Below are positions 27,536 through 35,784 of a stretch of 64,000 nucleotides of DNA, piece by piece. The stretch comes from Brevundimonas vitisensis (GTDB lineage: Bacteria > Pseudomonadota > Alphaproteobacteria > Caulobacterales > Caulobacteraceae): positions 2,709,501-2,773,500 of the forward strand of contig NZ_CP067977.1 in NCBI RefSeq assembly GCF_016656965.1. The letters run 5' to 3'. How positions within the stretch are numbered: the stretch's first letter is position 1; each line of letters starts with the position of its first letter. The notes under the pieces were generated by a model that saw nothing but the letters and a program-made list of their open reading frames with translations, was not told where the DNA came from and searched no databases. A program made the position numbers and the translations under genes.

Positions 27536-28072
27536 TTACGACTTTTCGACGGCTGCGCCAACCTTAGCCGCTCGTTCCGAGAGAAGGCTGTCCAGGATGA
27601 GCAGCACCACGCCGACGGTGATGGCGCTGTCGGCGACGTTGAAGATCCACGGGAACAGACCCGTTCCCGAAAAATCGAGGAAGTCGACCACGCCACCAAA
27701 CCGGATGCGGTCGATGACATTGCCCAGAGCCCCGCCCATGACCAGGCCGATGGCGCTGATCAGCAGGCGGCGATCGGTGCGGGTCGCCCACACGGCCAGG
27801 ACGCCGGCCACGATCAGGGAAAAGACGCTGAGCACCCAGCGTGCCGAACCACCGCCGAACAGTCCGAAACTGACGCCGTCGTTCAGCACGAAAGTCAGGT
27901 TGAACAGGGGCGGGGCCACCTCGTGCAGTAGATAGCCGTCGGGAATCTGGCTGACGCTGGCATCGACGCCTGCCAGGACCCAGGCCTTGGTCAGTTGATC
28001 GATCACGATGATGGCCAGGGCAAAGCCATAGGCGGCCCAGGCGATGCGGGGGATGTTGGCGACAGGTTTCAT
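27536..28072 (-). CDS. lspA: Lipoprotein signal peptidase (signal peptidase II)
   Basis: LspA is the inner-membrane aspartyl protease that cleaves prolipoproteins. The 178-aa protein has four hydrophobic segments and the two catalytic aspartate motifs GNVIDRIRFGGVVDFLDF (first Asp) and NVADSAITVGVVLL (second Asp). It lies upstream of the BamF-like lipoprotein gene. The C-terminal tail ends KVGAAVEKS. Confidence 0.95.
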   Translation of the reverse strand: MKPVANIPRIAWAAYGFALAIIVIDQLTKAWVLAGVDASVSQIPDGYLLHEVAPPLFNLTFVLNDGVSFGLFGGGSARWVLSVFSLIVAGVLAVWATRTDRRLLISAIGLVMGGALGNVIDRIRFGGVVDFLDFSGTGLFPWIFNVADSAITVGVVLLILDSLLSERAAKVGAAVEKS

Positions 28073-28137
28073 GCAGGGCGGGGGTTAGCAGGTCGGAAGG
28101 GGCGGGCGAAGAGGCAAAATCGCCCCGACCGCTCCCG

Positions 28138-29523
28138 TCAACCCGCCGACATGCTGGCGGGGGTCTGCTTGTCCTTCAAGGTGACCAGTTCCTCGGCCAT
28201 GGTCGGGTGGACGGCGCACGTCGCATCCCACTGGGCCTTGGTCAGTCCGGCCTTCACCGCGATGGCGGCCAGCTGGATCATCTCGGGGCTTTCCGGGCCG
28301 ACGATGTGGACCCCGACCACGCGCTGGGTCTCGGCATCGACCACCAGCTTCATCAACACCCGCTCGTCCGAGCCGGTGAAGGCGTATTTCATCGGGCGGA
28401 ACCGGGTCAGATAGACGTCGACGCCCTTGGCGCAGGTGTGCCTGGCCTCGGCCTCGGTCAGGCCGACTACGCCGACGGGCGGCTGGCTGAAGACCGCGCT
28501 GGCCACAGCCTCATAGTCGAAGGCGGTGGGGGTGTCGCGATACACGGTCTGGTGGAAGGCGACCGCCTCTCGGATGGCGACGGGGGTCAGGTTGATCCGG
28601 TCGGTGACGTCGCCGATGGCCCAGATATTGTCGGCGGTCGTCCTTGAATAAGTATCGACCTGGATCGCGCCCTTGTCGTTCAGCGCCACTCCGGCGGTTT
28701 CTAGGCCCAGATCCTTGACGTGCGGCACACGCCCAGTGGCGAACATGACCACGTCGGTCTCGATCGCCATGCCGTTTTCCAGGTGGTTGACGATGCCGGT
28801 TTCGGTCTTTTCCAGCTTCTCGTGCTGGCAGCCCAGGATGACCTTGACGCCGCGCTTCTCGATCTCGCCGGCCAGATGGGCACGCACGTCGTCGTCGAAA
28901 CCGCGCAGGATGTTGGGCCCGCGATAGATCAGGGTGGTCTCGACGCCTAGGCCGGCGAAGATGCCCGCGAACTCCACCGCGATGTAGCCGCCGCCCGCGA
29001 TCAGGATCCGCTTGGGCAGTTCGGGCAGGTGGAAGGCCTCTTCCGAGGTAATGGCGTGTTCGATGCCGGGCAGGTTGTCGGGCACCCAGGGACGGCCGCC
29101 GGTGGCGATCAGGATGCGTTCGGCGGTGATCGTCTGATCCTTGCCCAGGATCTCGATGGTGTGGGCATCGCGAAGCACGGCGCGGCCGTGGATCAGCTCG
29201 ACCCCCGCCTTGCCCAGATTGGCGGCATAGATGCCGGACAGGCGAGCAATCTCGACGTCCTTGGCCTGGAGGAAGGTGGGCCAGTCAAAGCGGGCGTTGT
29301 CGAACGACCAGCCATAGCCTTCGGCGATATGCAGGGCGTGGCTGACCTCGGAGGCCATGACCATGAATTTCTTGGGTACGCAGCCGCGGATCACGCAGGT
29401 GCCGCCCACGCGGTGCTCCTCGGCGATGGCCACGCGCTTGCCGTCCAGCGCCGTCAGCCGCGCCGCCCGCACCCCGCCCGAGCCCGCACCGATGACGAAG
29501 AGGTCGTAGTCGTAGGTGGTCAT
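28138..29523 (-). CDS. gor: Glutathione-disulfide reductase
   Basis: This FAD/NADPH enzyme reduces GSSG to GSH. With start MTTYDYDLFVIGAGSGGVRA it is 461 aa. The FAD site is GAGSGGVRAAR, the redox disulfide is GGTCVIRGCVPKK near residue 45, the NAD(P) site is ILIAGGGYIAVEFAGIF near residue 175, and the active-site His-Glu is in CAVHPTMAEE at the C-terminus. A GTG 7 codons earlier is possible but less likely. It is the last visible gene after rpiA on the minus strand, with a 231-base gap. Confidence 0.94.
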   Translation of the reverse strand: MTTYDYDLFVIGAGSGGVRAARLTALDGKRVAIAEEHRVGGTCVIRGCVPKKFMVMASEVSHALHIAEGYGWSFDNARFDWPTFLQAKDVEIARLSGIYAANLGKAGVELIHGRAVLRDAHTIEILGKDQTITAERILIATGGRPWVPDNLPGIEHAITSEEAFHLPELPKRILIAGGGYIAVEFAGIFAGLGVETTLIYRGPNILRGFDDDVRAHLAGEIEKRGVKVILGCQHEKLEKTETGIVNHLENGMAIETDVVMFATGRVPHVKDLGLETAGVALNDKGAIQVDTYSRTTADNIWAIGDVTDRINLTPVAIREAVAFHQTVYRDTPTAFDYEAVASAVFSQPPVGVVGLTEAEARHTCAKGVDVYLTRFRPMKYAFTGSDERVLMKLVVDAETQRVVGVHIVGPESPEMIQLAAIAVKAGLTKAQWDATCAVHPTMAEELVTLKDKQTPASMSAG

Positions 29524-29754
29524 GGCGGGTCCGGTGAAAAACACAGTCCACTGAGTCCACTGAGTCCGCTTGCGGAGGTCAGCCGGCTGCGTGGGGTGAC
29601 CCGCGAGGTAGGGGCCGCTTCGCTTCGCGGCAAGAGCAGGCGCGCGCGAGACTTCTATTCCAGATCGAAAATCAGCAGGCGTTCAAGACCTTTCTGGGCG
29701 GGCATCTCACGGTAGCGGGACTGGGCCCCGCCTGCGTGGGGAAGGGGAGGGGCC
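29524..29754. other. Gene-free gap with several inverted and tandem repeats
   Basis: I see no convincing gene between the rpiA stop and the gor start. The gap holds a 9-bp tandem repeat (AGTCCACTG twice, then AGTCCGC) at 29545-29569, a GCCGC/GCGGC hairpin at 29614-29631, and a GGCCCC/GGGGCC inverted repeat at 29724-29754 touching the rpiA stop. On the minus strand a short open stretch ending in LERLLIFDLE could be a decayed gene end. Confidence 0.5.
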
Positions 29755-30444
29755 TTAAGGCAGCAACCGCTCCACACCGTTGTCGTCGGTGCCGACGATC
29801 GCCTCATCCGCCAGATCAAGAAACAGGCCGTGTTCGACCACGCCGGTAATCAGCTTCAGGTCGTCGGCCAGGCGGGCGGGGTCGTGGATGGCCAGGCAGC
29901 GGGCGTCATAGATGACATTGCCGCCGTCGGTGCGCACCACGCCGCGCTCGGCCTGACGCAGGCGGGCGGGCTGGCTGATGTCGTGGTCGATCAGGACGTC
30001 GGCGATGCGGTTGCCGGTGGTCTTGTGGCCGAAGGCGACGACCTCGATCGGCAGGGGGAAGGCCCCCAGCACCGGCACCACCTTGGCCGCGTCGGCGATG
30101 ACGATGCAGCGGCTGGACGCCTCCCACACCAGTTTCTCGCGCAACAGGGCCGCGCCGCCACCCTTGATCAGGGCCAGACCCGGCCCGATCTCGTCGGCTC
30201 CGTCGACGGTCAGGTCGATGCGAGGCGTGTCCTCCAGCGTCGACAGGGTCAGGCCAAGCTCGCGGGCCAGGTCGGCCGTCGCCTCCGACGTGGGGACGCA
30301 GCGCAGGCCAGCCAGGTCCCGCGCCGCCAGCGCCTTGACGAACCAGGCCGCTGTTGAGCCGGTACCCAGGCCCACGACCATGCCCGGTTCGACATGCAGG
30401 GCGGCGGCTTCGCCAGCACGGCGTTTCTGATCGTCGGCGCTCAT
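29755..30444 (-). CDS. rpiA: Ribose-5-phosphate isomerase A
   Basis: RpiA interconverts ribose-5-phosphate and ribulose-5-phosphate in the pentose phosphate pathway. The 229-aa protein has the signature [19 protein letters not shown] near residue 22, [21 protein letters not shown] near 80 (quoted as [16 protein letters not shown]) and the catalytic [11 protein letters not shown] region. It overlaps the glmU stop by 4 bases, so it is coupled to glmU. Confidence 0.96.
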   Translation of the reverse strand: MSADDQKRRAGEAAALHVEPGMVVGLGTGSTAAWFVKALAARDLAGLRCVPTSEATADLARELGLTLSTLEDTPRIDLTVDGADEIGPGLALIKGGGAALLREKLVWEASSRCIVIADAAKVVPVLGAFPLPIEVVAFGHKTTGNRIADVLIDHDISQPARLRQAERGVVRTDGGNVIYDARCLAIHDPARLADDLKLITGVVEHGLFLDLADEAIVGTDDNGVERLLP

Positions 30445-31796
30445 CGGGACTTCTCCGCCTTCTTCGCCCGCATCGTCGCCATGAAGCGGGTGGCCCAGCC
30501 GGGCTTGGTGGTCTGGGGGGCGCGGGCCAGGGCGAGGTCGCCTGGGGGGACGTCGCGGGTGATGACCGAGCCGGACCCGACCATGGCTCCGGCCCCGATC
30601 GTGACCGGCGCGACCAGGGCGCTGTTGGAACCGACAAAGGCCCCGTCCTCGACCGTCGTGCGGTGTTTGAACACGCCGTCGTAGTTGCAGAAGATGGTGC
30701 CCGCGCCGATGTTGGCCGCCGCCCCGACCGTGCCGTCGCCCAGATAGGCCAGGTGGTTGGCCTTTGACCCCTTCGCCATGGCGACGTTCTTCACCTCGAC
30801 GAAATTGCCGACCTTGACGTCTTCGCCAAGGGCCGCGCCGGGGCGCAGCCGGGCATAGGGGCCGACCTCGGCGCCGGAGGCGACGGTGGCCCCCTCGATA
30901 TGGCTGAAGGAGCGGATGCGGGCGTTGGCCGCGATCACCGCGCCGGGGCCAAAGACGACATAGGGCTCGATCACCGTGCCGGGACCGACCTGGGTGTCCC
31001 AGGCGAAATGGACGGTGTCCGGGGCGCTCATGGTGACGCCGGCGGCCAGGAAGGCGTCGCGCTGCACCGACTGGAACAGGGCCTCGGCCTGTGCCAGTTC
31101 GGCCTGGGCATTGACGCCCATGACCGAGTCTTCGGCGGCGAAGACGGCGCGGGTAGGGGCCCCGCGCTGACGCGCCAGGGCGACGACGTCAGTCAGGTAA
31201 TATTCCCCCTTTGCATTGTCGTTGCGCACCTCGCCCAGCAGGTCGAACAGCAGGGCGGCGGGGGCGGCCATGACGCCAGAGTTGCAGGCGGTCAGGGCCA
31301 GGACCTCGGGGCTGGCCTCCTTGGCCTCGGTGATGGCGGCCAGGGTGTCGCCCTCCATGACCAGTCGGCCATAGGCACCGGGGTCCCGGGCCTCGAAGCC
31401 GATCACGGTGACGCCGTCGGCCGAGGCGAAGACCGGCTCGATGTCTGCAGCCTTCAGCAGCGGAACGTCGCCATAGGTGACCACGACCTGACCTTCGAAC
31501 CCGGCCAGGGCCGCTTGCGCGCAGCGGACGGCGTGGCCGGTGCCCTGGGGCGGGTCCTGAACGGCGATGGCCGCTTCACCCAGCCGGGCCACGACATGGG
31601 CGCGAACCTGCGGCGAATGCTCGCCCACCACGACGATGATGGGGTCGCAGCCCAGCGCCTGGGCCGCGTCGATGGCGTGGTCCAGCATGGCACGGCGCCC
31701 GACCGGATGCAGAACCTTGGGCAGGGGCGACTTCATCCGCGTGCCCTGTCCGGCGGCAAGGATGATGGCGGCGCGGGGGGCGCTATGGCTGGTCAT
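30441..31796 (-). CDS. glmU: Bifunctional UDP-GlcNAc pyrophosphorylase / GlcN-1-P acetyltransferase
   Basis: GlmU makes UDP-GlcNAc for peptidoglycan and LPS. The 451-aa protein has the N-terminal nucleotidyltransferase motif [19 protein letters not shown] near residue 12 and a C-terminal left-handed beta-helix with [20 protein letters not shown] near residue 335 and the acetyl-CoA region [14 protein letters not shown]. The start is [18 protein letters not shown]. It is upstream of rpiA in one minus-strand unit and divergent from gph. Confidence 0.96.
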   Translation of the reverse strand: MTSHSAPRAAIILAAGQGTRMKSPLPKVLHPVGRRAMLDHAIDAAQALGCDPIIVVVGEHSPQVRAHVVARLGEAAIAVQDPPQGTGHAVRCAQAALAGFEGQVVVTYGDVPLLKAADIEPVFASADGVTVIGFEARDPGAYGRLVMEGDTLAAITEAKEASPEVLALTACNSGVMAAPAALLFDLLGEVRNDNAKGEYYLTDVVALARQRGAPTRAVFAAEDSVMGVNAQAELAQAEALFQSVQRDAFLAAGVTMSAPDTVHFAWDTQVGPGTVIEPYVVFGPGAVIAANARIRSFSHIEGATVASGAEVGPYARLRPGAALGEDVKVGNFVEVKNVAMAKGSKANHLAYLGDGTVGAAANIGAGTIFCNYDGVFKHRTTVEDGAFVGSNSALVAPVTIGAGAMVGSGSVITRDVPPGDLALARAPQTTKPGWATRFMATMRAKKAEKSR

Positions 31797-31862
31797 GAAT
31801 CGATCCGACGGCTAGGGCTCCGGCGCGGTCTAGCCCATCGGCGGGGCGAACGGGAGATGGGT

Positions 31863-32552
31863 ATGGTCACGCGCGATCTGGAAGGCTGGACCATCGCCTT
31901 CGACCTGGACGGGACCCTGGTCGAGAGCGCGCCGGACCTGATCGGGACGCTGAACCGGCTACTGGTCCTGGAAGGATTGCCGACGCGGCCTGTGGAGGCG
32001 GCGCGCCATCTCGTCGGCCATGGAGCGATGGCCCTGCTGAAGGACGGGTTCCGCGAGGCGGGGGCCGAATGGGACGCGGCGCGGGCGCCTGAGTTGCTGG
32101 ACGCGTTCATCGCCGACTATCGGCTGCATCTTGCTGATCACAGCCACGCCTTCGACGGGGTGGCGGCGGCCCTGGACGCGCTAAGCGCGCGCGGGGCGAT
32201 CCTGTGCGTGGCGACGAACAAGCGGACGGATCTGTCGGTGGCCCTGATCGAGGCCTTGGGTCTGACACGGCATTTCGCGGCCATCGTGGGGCCCGATGCG
32301 GTCAGCGCGCGCAAGCCCGACGGGGCCCATATCCGCGAGGCGGTGACCTTGGCCGGGGGCGATCCGGCCCGCGCCATCATGGTGGGCGACAGCATCACGG
32401 ACACGGCGGCGGCCCTCAATGCGGGCGTGCCCTGTGTGATGGTCAGCTTCGGCTATACCGACCGGCCCGCCGGTGAGTTGGGCGGGACCTGTGTGATCGA
32501 TGCCTATGGCGAGCTGGCCGAGGCCGTGACCGGAATCACCGGGCGGGCCTGA
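31863..32552 (+). CDS. gph: Phosphoglycolate phosphatase (HAD family)
   Basis: This 229-aa HAD hydrolase has motif I FDLDGTLVESAPDL with the nucleophile Asp, motif II CVATNKR, motif III with ARKPDGAHI and motif IV MVGDSITDT. These fit phosphoglycolate phosphatase, which clears 2-phosphoglycolate formed during DNA repair. I chose ATG 31863 (MVTRDLEGW) because CGGGAG lies 6 bases upstream; ATG 31857 is the alternative. Its 3' end overlaps the convergent FKBP gene by 17 bases. Confidence 0.9.
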   Translation: MVTRDLEGWTIAFDLDGTLVESAPDLIGTLNRLLVLEGLPTRPVEAARHLVGHGAMALLKDGFREAGAEWDAARAPELLDAFIADYRLHLADHSHAFDGVAAALDALSARGAILCVATNKRTDLSVALIEALGLTRHFAAIVGPDAVSARKPDGAHIREAVTLAGGDPARAIMVGDSITDTAAALNAGVPCVMVSFGYTDRPAGELGGTCVIDAYGELAEAVTGITGRA

Positions 32553-33033
32553 CCTCCAGCAGTTCCACCTTGAAGATGAGGGTGGAGTTCGGCGGGATCT
32601 CGCCTCCGACCCAGCGTGAGCCATAGGCCAGGTCGGCGGGGATGACGAACCAGAAGGTCTCGCCCTCGCGCATCAGGGCCACCCCTTCGGTCCAGCCCTT
32701 GATGACCCGGTTCAGCGGAAACTCGGCCGGTTCGCCACGGCCATAGGAACTGTCAAACTCAGTCCCGTCGATGAACGTGCCTTGATAGTGGACCTTGACC
32801 GTGTCGGTGGCCGCGGGCTGGCGACCGGACGGATTGGCGCGTCCTTCGCGGCGGTATTGCAGACCAGAGTCCGTGGTCGTCCAGCCGCGCCGGGCCCCGC
32901 TCCAGGCCAGATAGGCGGCCTGGCCCGCCTCCCACTCCGCCGGGGTGGAATGGGGGCGCGCTTCCTGAGCTGCAGCGGCAGAGGCGAACAGGGTCAGGGC
33001 GGCAGCGGCGAGGGCAGTCAGGGCGCGTGTCAT
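32536..33033 (-). CDS. Periplasmic FKBP-type peptidyl-prolyl isomerase
   Basis: This 165-aa protein starts MTRALTALAAAALTLFASAAAAQ, a Sec signal peptide, and carries an FKBP domain from TTDSGLQYRREG to the end. Key family residues are in VKVHYQGTFIDGTEFDSSYG, VIKGWTEGVALMREGE and IPPNSTLIFKVELLEV. It speeds proline isomerisation in exported proteins. Its 3' end overlaps gph on the other strand. Confidence 0.92.
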   Translation of the reverse strand: MTRALTALAAAALTLFASAAAAQEARPHSTPAEWEAGQAAYLAWSGARRGWTTTDSGLQYRREGRANPSGRQPAATDTVKVHYQGTFIDGTEFDSSYGRGEPAEFPLNRVIKGWTEGVALMREGETFWFVIPADLAYGSRWVGGEIPPNSTLIFKVELLEVRPAR

Positions 33034-33084
33034 GGCTTGACGGTATGGGCCGCCGCGACCGCACGCAATCCCTGAAAACCTGAT

Positions 33085-34437
33085 CTATTCCGACAGGATG
33101 GCGCCGTTCGAGGCGATGATGTCGGCGTACAACAGGCCCGAATCCTTGATCGTGCGTTCCTGGGTCGCGAAATTGACGTGGGTGATGCCGAACCGCTTCG
33201 AATAGCCCAGCGACCATTCCAGATTGTCCAGCAGGGACCAGGCCATATAGCCGCGCAGGTCAACGCCCTTGCCGATGGCGTCATGGGCCGCGCGCAGGTG
33301 GGTTTTCAGATACTGGACCCGCATCGGATCATGGATCCGGCCATCGATGGCGTGAGGCGGGTCGTACCAGGCGGATCCGTTCTCGGTAATCATCAGCGGC
33401 AGGCCGCCCGTCTGCTCGTGCAGCCACACCAGGGTGTCGGTCAGTGCGGGGGGATAGACTTCCCAACCGGTCTCGGTGTGGGCGTGCTGGACTTGCTTGA
33501 CGGGGCGCGAGCGGGTCGGCCAGGCGTCGGGCGCGTTCTCGGGCACCGAACGGGTGTACCAGTTCAGCCCCATCCAGTCCGTGGGGGTGGCGATCAGGTC
33601 GAAGTCTTTCTGGGGGAACTCGCGGTAGGCCTCGCCATAGACGTCCTTGAGTTCCTCGGGATAGCCGCGGCCCATAAGGGGGTCGAGGAACCAGCGGTTC
33701 ATCTGGGCTTCGGCGCGCTTGCGGGCGGCCTCGTCCTCGGGCTTGTCGCTGGCGGGGTATTTCGGCTCGATGTTCAAGACGATGCCGATCTGGCCCTCGC
33801 CGACTTCCCGGAAACGGCGGACGGCAGCCCCGTGGGCGCGCAAGACGTTGTGGCCGGCGATCATCGCCTCGAAAGCCGATCGGTGACCGGGGGCCAGGGC
33901 CCCGTGCAGATAGCCGCCGTCGACGATCACCCAGGGCTCGTTGATGGTGCCCCAAGTCTTGACCCGGCCCTTGAACCGCTCGAACAGCACCTGGCCATAG
34001 TCGGCGAACCAGTCGGCGATGTCGGGGTTCAGCCAGCCGCCGCGGTCGTCCAGAGCGGCGGGCAGGTCCCAGTGATAGAGGGTGCAGAGCGGCTCGATGC
34101 CCGCCTCGATCAGGCCGTCGATCAGATTGTCGTAGAACTGCAGGCCCGCCTCGTTCAGACGGCCGGTGCCGTCCGGCATGACCCGGCTCCAGCTCACCGA
34201 GAATCGGTAGGCTTTCAGCCCCAGCCGCTTCATGATCTCGATGTCTTCGCGCCAGCGGTTGTAATGGTCGCAGGCGACGTCGCCGGTGTCGCCATCCTTC
34301 ATATTGCCAGGGGTGTGGCTGAATCGGTCCCAGATGGATTCGCCCGCGCCGTCGGCCATCGACGATCCCTCGATCTGATAGGCGGCCGTCGCGGCGCCCC
34401 ACAGAAAACCTTCTGGAAACGTATAGTTAGCGGTCAT
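33085..34437 (-). CDS. bgl: GH1 beta-glucosidase
   Basis: This 450-aa cytoplasmic glycoside hydrolase starts MTANYTFPEGFLWGAATAAY. The acid/base Glu167 is in TINEPWV and the nucleophile Glu352 is in ITENGS, the two GH1 signatures. DHYNRWREDIEIMKRLG and YRFSVSWSRVMPDG are also typical. No signal peptide is present, so it cleaves imported beta-glucosides or oligosaccharides inside the cell. It is divergent from the LacI regulator at 34708, sharing a 270-base region with the operator TGTAACCGATTACA. An upstream in-frame extension of 40 codons is rejected as untypical. Confidence 0.95.
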   Translation of the reverse strand: MTANYTFPEGFLWGAATAAYQIEGSSMADGAGESIWDRFSHTPGNMKDGDTGDVACDHYNRWREDIEIMKRLGLKAYRFSVSWSRVMPDGTGRLNEAGLQFYDNLIDGLIEAGIEPLCTLYHWDLPAALDDRGGWLNPDIADWFADYGQVLFERFKGRVKTWGTINEPWVIVDGGYLHGALAPGHRSAFEAMIAGHNVLRAHGAAVRRFREVGEGQIGIVLNIEPKYPASDKPEDEAARKRAEAQMNRWFLDPLMGRGYPEELKDVYGEAYREFPQKDFDLIATPTDWMGLNWYTRSVPENAPDAWPTRSRPVKQVQHAHTETGWEVYPPALTDTLVWLHEQTGGLPLMITENGSAWYDPPHAIDGRIHDPMRVQYLKTHLRAAHDAIGKGVDLRGYMAWSLLDNLEWSLGYSKRFGITHVNFATQERTIKDSGLLYADIIASNGAILSE

Positions 34438-34572
34438 TGAGGCGGACCCTGATCGTGCGGGGGAGAAGGGGTGTAGCGGGCGTCTTACAGCCGGAGAGGG
34501 CGGAGTAAAGCCCCGAGGCCGTTGTCGTGTGGCCAAACTACGGCACTTGCGGGGCATATTGCTAGTGTGTCA

Positions 34573-34586
34573 TGTAACCGATTACA
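34573..34586. promoter_or_regulatory. LacI-family operator in the bgl/lacI divergent region
   Basis: TGTAACCGATTACA is a 14-bp palindrome with one mismatched pair and a central CG-containing core, the typical form of LacI/GalR operators. It lies 135 bases upstream of both the GH1 start and the LacI start, so one site could control both. No second copy was seen in the window. Confidence 0.7.
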
Positions 34587-34707
34587 GGGATCGAGTGATC
34601 CATGGCATGGACGGACCCTCGGCAAGGGGGCCGGCACCGGCGACCGGTCTGGGAGAAACAGCTTTGATCATCTGCGGGAGCCTCCTGCGCACGAAGGGCA
34701 CGGCCTG

Positions 34708-35784
34708 ATGAAGGCCGCGACCATCCGTGACGTGGCCCTGCGCGCGACGGTGTCCGTCGCGTCGGTCTCGCGCGTCCTGAACGGAGCCGGACCGGTCGCG
34801 GAGCCGACGCGCCGCCGGGTCCTGGAGGCTGTAGAGGCGCTGCAATATGTGCCGCACAGCGGGGCCCGCAGCCTGTCGACCAGCAAGACCAACACCGTCG
34901 GCGTCATCCTGCCGGACCTGTTCGGGGAGTTCTTCTCGGAGCTGATCCGCGGCCTGGACGTGGCGGCGCGTGAACACGGCTATCACCTGATCGTCTCCAG
35001 CTCTCACGACGACGCGGACGAGGCTTCGGCCGCCATCCGCTCGATGCGCGGGCGTGTGGACGGGCTGATCGTGCTGTCGCCGCACATGGATGCCGCCAAT
35101 CTGGCTGCCAGCCTGGCCGGGCGCCTGCCGGTGCTGCTGATGAACGGCGGGGCAACGGACGCAGGGCGGCCCTCGATCGTGGTGGACAATCACGGCGGCG
35201 CGGTCACGGCGGTCAAGCATCTGCTGGACACCGGCCGGACCCGGATCGCCCATATCGCGGGCCCCGCGGGCAACCTTGAGGCTGAGTCGCGTCTGGCTGG
35301 ATATGGCGAGGCCATGGCGCGCGCGGGCCTGGAGACGACCGTCGTCGAGGGCGACTTCACCCAGGCGTCGGGCCACCGGGCGGCGGCGCGTCTGATCGCC
35401 GATGGACAGTCGCTGGACGGACTGTTCGCCGGCAATGACATGATGGCGGTCGGAGCCCTGCTGGCCTTTCAGGAGGCGGGTCTGCGCTGTCCCGAAGACA
35501 TCGCCGTGGTCGGGTTCGACGACGTGCCGATCGCCGGACTGGTGCGGCCGTCCCTGACCACCATGAGAATTCGTATCGCCGAGACCGGCCGCAGTGCGCT
35601 GAAGCGCCTCGTCGGGCTGATTGAAGCCAACACCGGTGCCGATGTCGCGTGCGACGTCGTGCGGCCGGAACTCGTCATCCGCCAGTCCTCCGGGCAGGCG
35701 GCAACACCGGACCGAAGGGCGGCGGCCAACAGAGCGCCGACCGCCACGGGATCGTCTCAACTGGGGGAAGTCAGGGATGTCTAA
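34708..35784 (+). CDS. LacI-family transcriptional regulator 1
   Basis: This 358-aa repressor starts MKAATIRDVALRATVSVASV; the helix-turn-helix ends in VSRVLNGAGPV. The hinge contains PHSGARSLSTSKTNTVGVILPD, quoted in part as GARSLSTSKTNTVGV, and the sugar-binding core follows (VDGLIVLSPHMDA, GFDDVPIAGLVRPSLTTMRI). The ligand is presumably a glucan-derived sugar. Its stop codon lies inside the start of the TonB receptor gene, an 8-base overlap, so both are translated from one message. Autocontrol via the operator at 34573 is inferred. Confidence 0.93.
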   Translation: MKAATIRDVALRATVSVASVSRVLNGAGPVAEPTRRRVLEAVEALQYVPHSGARSLSTSKTNTVGVILPDLFGEFFSELIRGLDVAAREHGYHLIVSSSHDDADEASAAIRSMRGRVDGLIVLSPHMDAANLAASLAGRLPVLLMNGGATDAGRPSIVVDNHGGAVTAVKHLLDTGRTRIAHIAGPAGNLEAESRLAGYGEAMARAGLETTVVEGDFTQASGHRAAARLIADGQSLDGLFAGNDMMAVGALLAFQEAGLRCPEDIAVVGFDDVPIAGLVRPSLTTMRIRIAETGRSALKRLVGLIEANTGADVACDVVRPELVIRQSSGQAATPDRRAAANRAPTATGSSQLGEVRDV

